Shown one piece after another: positions 23,355 through 30,511 of a stretch of 37,138 nt of DNA (positions within the stretch are counted from its first letter, which is position 1; the number at the start of each line of letters is the position of its first letter). Source of the stretch: Victivallales bacterium (GTDB taxonomy: Bacteria > Verrucomicrobiota > Lentisphaeria > Victivallales > Victivallaceae); NCBI GenBank assembly GCA_031261965.1, contig JAISIP010000068.1, positions 1 through 37,138 of the forward strand, written 5' to 3'. The position numbers were made by a program, and so were the translations under genes. The notes under the pieces were generated by a model that saw nothing but the letters and a program-made list of their open reading frames with translations, was not told the DNA's origin and did no database searches.

Positions 23355-25601
23355 TCAGAACCAATCACCGTCGAAATTGAATGTCCCGGTCTCCCGGCTG
23401 TTCCAATGCGCGTTCTGCAAATCGTAAAAATCGTACAATCCCGGCAATCTCGGAATCGAATGCACCTTTTGCGGATAAAGTCGGGTCAAACCGTCACGCC
23501 GGTCAAAACGGACGACAAATCCGTTGCCGCGGTCATCGCGAAATTCTCCATCCATCGGAATTTTTGCGCGGGTAATCAGCAGAGCCGGACGACCGTAACG
23601 GTAGAGTTCAAGGACCAGCACTGATTTATCGCGCAGTGCTTCAATCGATTCTTTTTCCAACTCAATATGCGCGGTTACTCTGCTTACGCCCAAGCGGGAT
23701 AACTCCAGCGCTGTCATCGAATTCGCCACCGGCAATGGCGTTGAGGCGATTATCTCTATTTTTTGATGCGGCTTTAGCAGCGTTAATGCGTAAAGCGAAC
23801 CTATTCTGAAACGCTTGATTCCCGAAGCAACCGCGCTTTGAATCGCTCTTTTTACCGATTCAAGCTTTCCTTCCGGGCAAAATTCCGGGAGAATCACCTC
23901 CCCGGTGAGCTTATTAAAATCGAATATGGAACAGGCGCGAATCGCCTTGCGGTTGCCCGGCTCCGCGCCGTTAGGCTTCATCGCCACGGTCTCTTGCAGA
24001 TGCTCCGGCAAACTTCCGGCGGGTTTGAGCGACTGATACGCTTTGCGAAATCTTTCCAACCCGACGGCGGAATCGCGAAATACACTTTCAGGACTCAAAT
24101 TCTCTTTTACTTCATTCCAAAATTCGCGGCGCAAAGACTTCAGCTCACTACTCGGCAGGAAAAAGTTTCCCCCGATTTCGCATTTGAATTCCCCCAGCGC
24201 AAACACATCGGAATCCGCCGCCGAGAATTCCTTGTGCAACGTCTCCGCCGTGACCGGGCGGGAATCGGCACTTTGCAGCGCGACTTTGCGTTTCCAGTTT
24301 GGGAATATGCCGTTTTCGACTTTTACTTCAATTTGCGAAGAGGTGAGCTTCAGCGCAAGATTCAGCTTTTTGCGCGGAATCGGCAAGGCGGCAAGCTCTT
24401 TGGCGTAGTCGGAAAAGCTTTCGCCGATTTTAAACACCAATCCGCCCGCGGCAACGGGTTTGTCACAAAGTACAAACAGCTGTTGCCCAGGCAACGCTTT
24501 GCGTGTCGGTGCATTATCGATAAACATTTTTGTAACCGTCAGTGCCGAACCCTCGTCACCGGATTGAGGCTGAACCCGAAGCCGATCGCCGAGAAACAGC
24601 CGTTTTGAAGTGACAAACCCGAAGCCGTTGTCGCGCAAATCGTTTACATTGCCGCATAATTGCCCGGCGGCTCCGAGCGAATCGTGCGAAATTAAAGTGG
24701 ATGCGGACTCTGTGGTGTAAAATCCGAGCGACCATTTGCGACCGCATCCCTTGGACAGCATATTACGGGCCTCTCCGAGATGTTCGCGAAATTCCGCCGC
24801 CGGAGCATCGAGCAACATGCGGTATGCTCCGACCGTCTGCCTGACAAAATCCGGTTGCTTCAGCCGTCCTTCGATTTTCAGCGAGTCAATTCCCAGTTCG
24901 CGCAATTGCGGTAAAAGCTCAATCGTGCAAAGATCCTGTGGAGAAAAAAAGAACCCGTTGCCGTTTTTACTGAAGTAACGGCGGCGACACGGCTGTTTGC
25001 ATTTGCCGCGGTTGCCGCTGTAACCACCTAAATACGATGAAAAGAAGCACGCTCCCGACAGCGAGGCGCAGAGAGCTCCGTGAATAAACACCTCAAGTTC
25101 AAGCTTTGTCGATTTACGCACCAAAGCGATCTCTTCAAGCGTCATTTGCCGCTCCAGTACCACCCGGCTTATACCCAACTTCTCGGCGATTTCAAGTCCG
25201 GCAGAGTTATGAAAACCCATTTGAGTGGAGGCGTGCAACGCCAATTTCGGGAAATACTCCCGCGCCATACGGATGATGCCGAGATCTTGCACCAACAGCG
25301 CGTCCGGTTGCATTTCTTCGAGCAACGCGAGTGTTTCGGCGACTTCGGCAAGTTCGGATTCTTTGACCAGAGTATTTAGCGTGATATAGACCTTGCGTTT
25401 GAGCTTATGGGCATATTCGATGATTTGCGCCATATTTTCGGGAGTAAAGTTTTCGCCGCGCTCACGGGCGTTGAATTTCGACAATCCGGCGTAAATCGCA
25501 TCTGCCCCCGCTTCAAATGCGGCAAGTGCGCAACCGGGACTTCCTGCCGGGGAGAGTAGCTCGGGATTAGGTCGAACTCCGGAAACAATATGGTTATTCA
25601 T
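23355..25601 (-). CDS. Peptidase U32-family protein (RlhA/TrhP-like RNA hydroxylase type)
   Basis: 748 aa. The N-terminal U32 domain starts PELLSPAGSPGCALAAFEAGADAIYAG. The signature E170-x-F-x-x-G-A-L-C178 is followed by C185, C201 and C205, the four cysteines thought to hold an Fe-S cluster in U32 enzymes. A long C-terminal extension from about 310 contains a second U32-like half. Although named collagenase-like peptidases, characterised bacterial members hydroxylate rRNA C2501 (RlhA), tRNA wobble uridine (TrhP) or ubiquinone (UbiUV). Size and domain layout suit RlhA best. A good promoter sits just upstream (25634-25662). Confidence 0.85.
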   Translation of the reverse strand: MNNHIVSGVRPNPELLSPAGSPGCALAAFEAGADAIYAGLSKFNARERGENFTPENMAQIIEYAHKLKRKVYITLNTLVKESELAEVAETLALLEEMQPDALLVQDLGIIRMAREYFPKLALHASTQMGFHNSAGLEIAEKLGISRVVLERQMTLEEIALVRKSTKLELEVFIHGALCASLSGACFFSSYLGGYSGNRGKCKQPCRRRYFSKNGNGFFFSPQDLCTIELLPQLRELGIDSLKIEGRLKQPDFVRQTVGAYRMLLDAPAAEFREHLGEARNMLSKGCGRKWSLGFYTTESASTLISHDSLGAAGQLCGNVNDLRDNGFGFVTSKRLFLGDRLRVQPQSGDEGSALTVTKMFIDNAPTRKALPGQQLFVLCDKPVAAGGLVFKIGESFSDYAKELAALPIPRKKLNLALKLTSSQIEVKVENGIFPNWKRKVALQSADSRPVTAETLHKEFSAADSDVFALGEFKCEIGGNFFLPSSELKSLRREFWNEVKENLSPESVFRDSAVGLERFRKAYQSLKPAGSLPEHLQETVAMKPNGAEPGNRKAIRACSIFDFNKLTGEVILPEFCPEGKLESVKRAIQSAVASGIKRFRIGSLYALTLLKPHQKIEIIASTPLPVANSMTALELSRLGVSRVTAHIELEKESIEALRDKSVLVLELYRYGRPALLITRAKIPMDGEFRDDRGNGFVVRFDRRDGLTRLYPQKVHSIPRLPGLYDFYDLQNAHWNSRETGTFNFDGDWF

Positions 25602-25633
25602 CTGTATTTTTAAGTCTTTCTTTTTCCGTTGTT

Positions 25634-25662
25634 ACTATATGACAATTTCCCCTAAAATGCAA
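25634..25662 (-). promoter_or_regulatory. Sigma70 promoter for the U32-moxR unit
   Basis: Minus-strand TTGCAT (25662-25657), exactly 17 bases, TATAGT (25639-25634). It predicts a leader of about 25 bases before the ATG at 25601. It is the best-formed promoter I found in the window. Confidence 0.5.
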
Positions 25663-25696
25663 TGGCGCAAGCGTAAAATTCATAATAAAAAAGTTA

Positions 25697-25732
25697 AGAG
25701 TTTATCAACTAATAAACGAAAACACTCTGACT
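25697..25732 (-). repeat. Family B repeat end, possible terminator of the permease gene
   Basis: 36 bases matching 7824-7859 with four mismatches (AGAGTTTATCAACTAATAA...). It touches the permease stop codon. Read on the minus strand it forms AGAGT...ACTCT followed by TAACTTTTTT, which could terminate transcription. No second inverted end is nearby. Confidence 0.55.
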
Positions 25733-26957
25733 ATTTCAGGCGGATACGCGGGTCGGCCCAGGCATATGCAAGATCGGCAAGCAAATTCATAACGATAAAC
25801 AGCAATGCACTGACAATAACCAACGCTTTTATCAGTTGCAAATCCGAATTGTACAGTGCGTCCACCCCGGCGAAGCCCAGACCCGGGATTCCGAAAAACG
25901 ATTCGAGCAACAAACTGCCGGTAAATAAAAACGGCAACGCGGCACTCGCTCTGGTGATGATCTGAATCGCCGCATTGCGCAGCAGGTGTTTGCCGTACAC
26001 CTTTATGGGCGATAACCCTTTTGCCGTTGCCGTACGCAAATATTCCCGGTTTAATTCGTTGACAAAGACGGTTCGATAAAAGCGAACATTTCCTCCGATA
26101 CCGCAAAAAATCCCCACGATAATCGGCAAACAAAGATAACTGAAACTTTCAAACCCCCAAACCGGGAAAAGGTCGTAGTAGTATCCGAGAAACCATTGCG
26201 CGAAAATAATAACCACCAAATAAGAGACGCTTATCCCGGCAACTGAGACAATCACCAACGATCGGTCAAGCCACGTGTCTTTGAACGCCGCCGCAATCAG
26301 TGAGAGCAATAGCCCGATTATGAGTTCTCCCAGGAAAATCGGAATCATCAAACACAGCGACGGCCAAACTCCACGCCAAAGAATCGTCGAAATCGGTTCG
26401 CGAGTGGTTATCGTTTTGCCGAAATTCAGCACGCTTATATAAGGAAATTGGGGTTTGAAACTCACAATTTCCCGGAGTGAACGCAAAAATTGCGAATTCC
26501 ACGGCGACTCTTGAATGCGAAAAAAGCGAATCTCATCGACACGTTCCGCCGGGACGATCACCTCGGAATCATCGCTTTCTACATAAGCAGCGTGACTTTC
26601 TTTGACCAGACAATAGGCGTAACGTCCAACGGGAAATTGCCGTCTAAAACGCAAATACTTTTTTTTGCCCGGCGATGCACCGCTTGATTCTTCAATGAGT
26701 GACACGCCGGGACGGAGCGTTTCGCCTTGTTTGTATGCGCCAAATGCTTCGGTTTTGCAATATCGGCCGTAAAACAACGGCAGGTCCGCACCGAGTTCAC
26801 GGCGCAAAGCATCGATCTCTTCGGCGCGGGCGTTTTTACCGAGAACTGCGGCGGCGGGATCTCCCGCCGCGACGTTGAACAAAACGAACGTCAGGAGCAT
26901 CACGCCCAGCAGAATTAGCACGGAATAAAAAGTTCTGCGAATGATGAAACTGAACAT
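25731..26957 (-). CDS. ABC transporter permease, DppB/OppB/YejB type, orphan
   Basis: 408 aa. A first membrane helix (FYSVLILLGVMLLTFVLFNVAAGDPA) is typical of peptide ABC permeases. The C-terminal region has five further helices, with the EYLRTATAKGLSPIKVYGKHLLRNA loop that contacts the ATPase and LLESFFGIPGLG. Between them, about residues 55-185, is a long soluble insert (CKTEAFGAYKQ to FGKTITTREP) longer than in ordinary OppB. No second permease, binding protein or ATPase is in the window, so a partner set must be elsewhere or lost. No clear Shine-Dalgarno site. Confidence 0.87.
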   Translation of the reverse strand: MFSFIIRRTFYSVLILLGVMLLTFVLFNVAAGDPAAAVLGKNARAEEIDALRRELGADLPLFYGRYCKTEAFGAYKQGETLRPGVSLIEESSGASPGKKKYLRFRRQFPVGRYAYCLVKESHAAYVESDDSEVIVPAERVDEIRFFRIQESPWNSQFLRSLREIVSFKPQFPYISVLNFGKTITTREPISTILWRGVWPSLCLMIPIFLGELIIGLLLSLIAAAFKDTWLDRSLVIVSVAGISVSYLVVIIFAQWFLGYYYDLFPVWGFESFSYLCLPIIVGIFCGIGGNVRFYRTVFVNELNREYLRTATAKGLSPIKVYGKHLLRNAAIQIITRASAALPFLFTGSLLLESFFGIPGLGFAGVDALYNSDLQLIKALVIVSALLFIVMNLLADLAYAWADPRIRLK

Positions 26958-27031
26958 GCAAATAAAATACCGCCCAAAATTCGTTTTTGCAAGAGCGCCT
27001 TGTCGAGATAGTCGGTTGTGCGATGTGTTTA

Positions 27032-27141
27032 GGGTGTCTCTAAAAACTCACCTTGAGACGAAAAATCGGCATATTCGCAAAGTAGCACATGCAATTGTGA
27101 GATGCGATTTTTAACCAAGCTTCCAGTTTTTATAGGTAGCC
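27032..27141 (+). repeat. Family A repeat, copy 8 (110 bp)
   Basis: GGGTGTCTCTAAAAACT at the left, CCAGTTTTTATAGGTAGCC at the right, interior matching both flanks of full copies but lacking the central hairpin. Flanks TTTA and TTTT are near-identical. It lies between the permease and SNF2 genes. Confidence 0.75.
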
Positions 27142-27175
27142 TTTTTTTGCTGCGCCAGACGGGAAAAATCACACT

Positions 27176-30100
27176 TCAGGCATCAAGCAAAAAGCGGAGT
27201 TCCTCCATCGAGAACGCTCCGGCGATAGCCTCGGGAGAATCGACCACCGAGTCGAAAATCTCCTGCTTTTTACTTTGCAACTCAAGAATTTTCTCTTCGA
27301 TCGAATCTTTGACCACCAACTTCAAACTGTTCACCGGGCGGGTCTGCCCGATACGATGGGTGCGATCCGCCGCCTGAAGTTCGACTGCGGGATTCCACCA
27401 CGGATCGTAAATAATAACCGTATCCGCCCCGGTAAGGTTAAGCCCCGTCCCTCCTGCCTTTAAACTCAGCAAAAAGAGCGGAATCGCCGGGTCATGGTTG
27501 AAGTGATCCACCCGTTGTTGCCGGTTGCGGGTTGCTCCGTCCAAATATTCAAAGGCAATGCCGGATTGCTTCAGCTCAGGTATCGCCAACGCCAACAAAC
27601 TGGTGAACTGGCTGAACAGCAAAACTTTGTGATTACTGTCAAAATGCTCGTGCAACAGCTCAAGCAACAATTCCATTTTAGCCGAAGGGACACCTTTGCC
27701 CTCGTCGTCGGGAAGCAAAGCCGGGTGGCAGCAGATCTGACGCAAACGCAACAGCGTGCTGAATATCGTCGCATTGCCACGGGTATCGCCTTGCTTCAAC
27801 GAGCGAAGCGCGTTGCGGCCTTTAGCCAACACCTCATCGTAAAGTCGGCGTTGCTTTGAGTCCATTTCGCAATAAATCGTGTGTTCAAATTTAGGCGGCA
27901 AATCCGGTGCAACCATCGCTTTGGTACGTCTTTTGACAAAGGGGGCGATGCGGGCGGCAAGATCGCGTTGCAACGCAGAATCGCTTTTTATGTCGGCATA
28001 ATAACGGCGAAACGCCGCCAATGTTCCCAACATACCGGGTTGCAAAAAGTCGAAGATGCTCCAAAGGTCTTCCGGGGAATTTTCCAATGGTGTGCCGGTC
28101 AAAACAATGCGGTGTACCGCATCAATGCTTTTGCAGTTTTTCGCATTGGATGAACCCGGATTTTTGATATGTTGCGCCTCGTCCAGCACCAAGAAACTGA
28201 AACTGTAATGTTTCAGCTTATCGATCGATAATCTGGCGGCGGCGTAAGAGAGAATTACTAAATCGAAGTTTGTCAAAGACTTCCAGATCGCGCCGCGTTC
28301 GACTCCATCGTGCGGCGCGGCGATTTTGAATTCCGGCACGAAACGCGCCGCTTCACGCGCCCAGTTGTCAATCAACGACGCGGGGCAGACGATGAGTGCC
28401 GGAGCCATCCCCCGCTTTTTTCGCGATGCGAGCAACGCCAAAAGCTGGACGGTTTTGCCCAACCCCATTTCATCGGCTAAAATCACGTTGTAATTGCGGT
28501 CGGTCATATACTGCAAAAAGCGAACCCCTTCTTGCTGATACTTACGCAACTCGCCGGCAAATTGATAGTCGGGTTGCAAATCGTATACCGCGATTTGTTC
28601 GCCGACTTCGTTTCCTGTCAATTCGGGCACTATCGCGCCAGGAATATCGCGAACTAAAAAGGTAAAATACTCCGCCGCAAACGAGGCGATTTCAAATGTT
28701 CGCCCGACCGGGTCAAGTTTTCGCACCACTCCCGAAGCCGCCAAAAAGAAACGTTGCTGAGCCGAAGATAGTTTGACTATTCCGACCCCCGGCAACGCCA
28801 GAAATCCGCTACCGCTCTTCGCCGCCGACAGACAGCTCTTCCAGTCGGCGATGACATTCGCGCTTTTGAGTGTGTACTCTATAAGCCAACCGTCGGCAAG
28901 TTTGGCGGACATGCGACAGTTAAATTCAAGCTCCGGCACCCCGGTATTGCCGCGCAACATCCCCGCCAATCGCCCGGAAAGTGCCAAATTGTCGCGAACT
29001 GCGAGGAATTCCGGCAACGCCCGGTCAAGAAACGTGCCGATTTGTTCAACCCCCGAAAGGAGATAATTTTCGTTTGACTTGACAAACCCGAACATGGACA
29101 GCTCGTTTTCAAACGCCAACTCTCCATTTTCGTCGCGTCGCCAAAAGTGGTCGTTTTCGCGGACAAGTCGCCCCGATTCAGGCCGCAAACAAACTTGCAA
29201 CCCGTCGGAGTCGTACAAATAGCGCAAAGACAGCATAAACTCCCCGCTGTGAGAAATTTCACCGTCGAGCAGAATTTCAAGCGTCCGATTATCAAGCTCA
29301 ATACCGTCGGCGCAAACCACCGGCAATGGAAAATCCGACAAAAACTCCTCAAGCTTCACACCCGCCGGAGGCGCTTGTACTCCGACCCGGAAAAAGTTGC
29401 GCAACCAACTAATCTCGCAAGTCGCACCGACAAAGAAGTATTCCCCTTCGCGACCGATCCAGCACCCGGATCTCCCGGTGATGACCTTTGCACTCGCGAT
29501 CGGTAAAATTGCGCCGTTTACTCTAATCCCCGGCGACATGACGCTCTTTGACCCTGCATTTGAAATCAACAAAACCGCCTCGGCGAATCCGCCGCGCACA
29601 TGCAATTTACGCCCGTTTCGGGTAAAACGGGGGAAATTTACCAAGCTGTGAAAGAATTCGGCGGTCATCTCTGAATTTAACAGAATTTGAGAATTCTCCG
29701 CTTCGCCGTTGATCGCCAAAAAACGGATAATTTGCTGTTCGTGCAACGAAAAATGGTCCAGTTTTAACGAGACGGTCAGAGATTTATCGAAATAAAGTTG
29801 GCGTAAATTGTTTAAGTTGCCGATATAATCACGACCGGCGGTTTTGAGTTTAATTGCCAGCGTGGCGTTTTCCCACTTGCTCGGCACGTGCGGAAATGCC
29901 GAAACCGCGTCGATATAAAGCTCCGCCTGAGGCGGACGCGCCCGCTCAAGTAACTTGGGTAAACTCTCCTGCTTCAGTCCGCCGTAATAGGCTGGCGCCT
30001 CTTCTTGAACCGCCGTTTTTCCGCTGAAATTATACCGCCCGGCATATAAGATCAGCGCAACGGCATGCTCGCAAAGTCTGCCGGGAGTTACGGTTGCACA

Positions 30101-30301
30101 GTTACAACTCCCCGCCGGGTGTTCCCCGGTACGGACACAAGTCTCGACGACGCTTTCATTCAGATGGAAACGCCCGCAAAGTCTGCCCTCCCGGTCGCGC
30201 CAAACGCCGATAAGCCGACCGTTTTTCAGCATGGCTTTTGCTGCTTTGAGTTCCGCCTCTCCTGAAATCTCCAGCAATCTCTCTTCAAAGCTCTTCTTCA
30301 T
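27176..30301 (-). CDS. SNF2-family helicase with N-terminal SWIM zinc finger
   Basis: 1041 aa from ATG 30301, chosen because AGGGGA lies five bases upstream; an upstream in-frame start at 30340 has none. N-terminus: SWIM zinc finger CNCATVTPGRLCEHAVAL (CxC...CxH, about 67-85). A long divergent middle follows. C-terminal Swi2/Snf2 ATPase: YQQEGVRFLQY, ILADEMGLGKTVQLLAL (motif I, near 607), LDEAQHIKN (motif II), VLTGTPLENSPEDLW (motif III), then HELICc with LFSQFTSLL, LSLKAGGTGLNLTGADTVI and QAADRTHRIGQTRPV. Such proteins translocate on DNA and may remodel nucleoprotein; their bacterial role is unsettled. No partner genes are adjacent. Confidence 0.93.
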   Translation of the reverse strand: MKKSFEERLLEISGEAELKAAKAMLKNGRLIGVWRDREGRLCGRFHLNESVVETCVRTGEHPAGSCNCATVTPGRLCEHAVALILYAGRYNFSGKTAVQEEAPAYYGGLKQESLPKLLERARPPQAELYIDAVSAFPHVPSKWENATLAIKLKTAGRDYIGNLNNLRQLYFDKSLTVSLKLDHFSLHEQQIIRFLAINGEAENSQILLNSEMTAEFFHSLVNFPRFTRNGRKLHVRGGFAEAVLLISNAGSKSVMSPGIRVNGAILPIASAKVITGRSGCWIGREGEYFFVGATCEISWLRNFFRVGVQAPPAGVKLEEFLSDFPLPVVCADGIELDNRTLEILLDGEISHSGEFMLSLRYLYDSDGLQVCLRPESGRLVRENDHFWRRDENGELAFENELSMFGFVKSNENYLLSGVEQIGTFLDRALPEFLAVRDNLALSGRLAGMLRGNTGVPELEFNCRMSAKLADGWLIEYTLKSANVIADWKSCLSAAKSGSGFLALPGVGIVKLSSAQQRFFLAASGVVRKLDPVGRTFEIASFAAEYFTFLVRDIPGAIVPELTGNEVGEQIAVYDLQPDYQFAGELRKYQQEGVRFLQYMTDRNYNVILADEMGLGKTVQLLALLASRKKRGMAPALIVCPASLIDNWAREAARFVPEFKIAAPHDGVERGAIWKSLTNFDLVILSYAAARLSIDKLKHYSFSFLVLDEAQHIKNPGSSNAKNCKSIDAVHRIVLTGTPLENSPEDLWSIFDFLQPGMLGTLAAFRRYYADIKSDSALQRDLAARIAPFVKRRTKAMVAPDLPPKFEHTIYCEMDSKQRRLYDEVLAKGRNALRSLKQGDTRGNATIFSTLLRLRQICCHPALLPDDEGKGVPSAKMELLLELLHEHFDSNHKVLLFSQFTSLLALAIPELKQSGIAFEYLDGATRNRQQRVDHFNHDPAIPLFLLSLKAGGTGLNLTGADTVIIYDPWWNPAVELQAADRTHRIGQTRPVNSLKLVVKDSIEEKILELQSKKQEIFDSVVDSPEAIAGAFSMEELRFLLDA

Positions 30302-30382
30302 CAAATCCCCTGTTATATAAAAACATGAATCTATTAACATAGACTCAGTTACGCACTTTTTCCAGTTTATTCTGTTGTGAAA

Positions 30383-30412
30383 TTGGAAAAAAGCGCAAGA
30401 ATGGTGTATAGT
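30383..30412 (+). promoter_or_regulatory. Candidate promoter of the dehydratase-fusion gene
   Basis: TTGGAA (30383-30388), 18 bases, TATAGT (30407-30412). The predicted start point falls at the left arm of the perfect palindrome at 30416-30439. Confidence 0.4.
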
Positions 30413-30415
30413 AAC

Positions 30416-30439
30416 AGAGCTAATCGCAGGATTAGCTCT
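30416..30439 (+). promoter_or_regulatory. Perfect 10-bp inverted repeat, possible operator or leader hairpin
   Basis: AGAGCTAATC, GCAG, GATTAGCTCT. It sits at the predicted transcription start upstream of the fusion gene. No U-tract follows, so a terminator is unlikely. A dimeric repressor site or an mRNA 5' hairpin are the simplest readings. Confidence 0.45.
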
Positions 30440-30511
30440 AATAATCGCAAAAATATTTTATGGCAAACTCAGGATCGCCACCCCTGACATCAACGGCGGA
30501 ATAGTTGTTTT

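Noticed and set aside
23838-24608. 256-codon plus-strand frame inside the U32 gene
   Set aside because: Arg/Phe-rich antisense product of a conserved gene with no ribosome binding site.
30302-30340. Longer N-terminus of the SNF2 helicase
   Set aside because: The upstream start lacks a ribosome binding site, whereas ATG 30301 has AGGGGA at five bases.
30462-30506. 14-codon leader peptide (MANSGSPPLTSTAE) before the dehydratase fusion
   Set aside because: It has no good ribosome binding site, no run of regulatory codons and no attenuator hairpin after it; chance frame is more likely.
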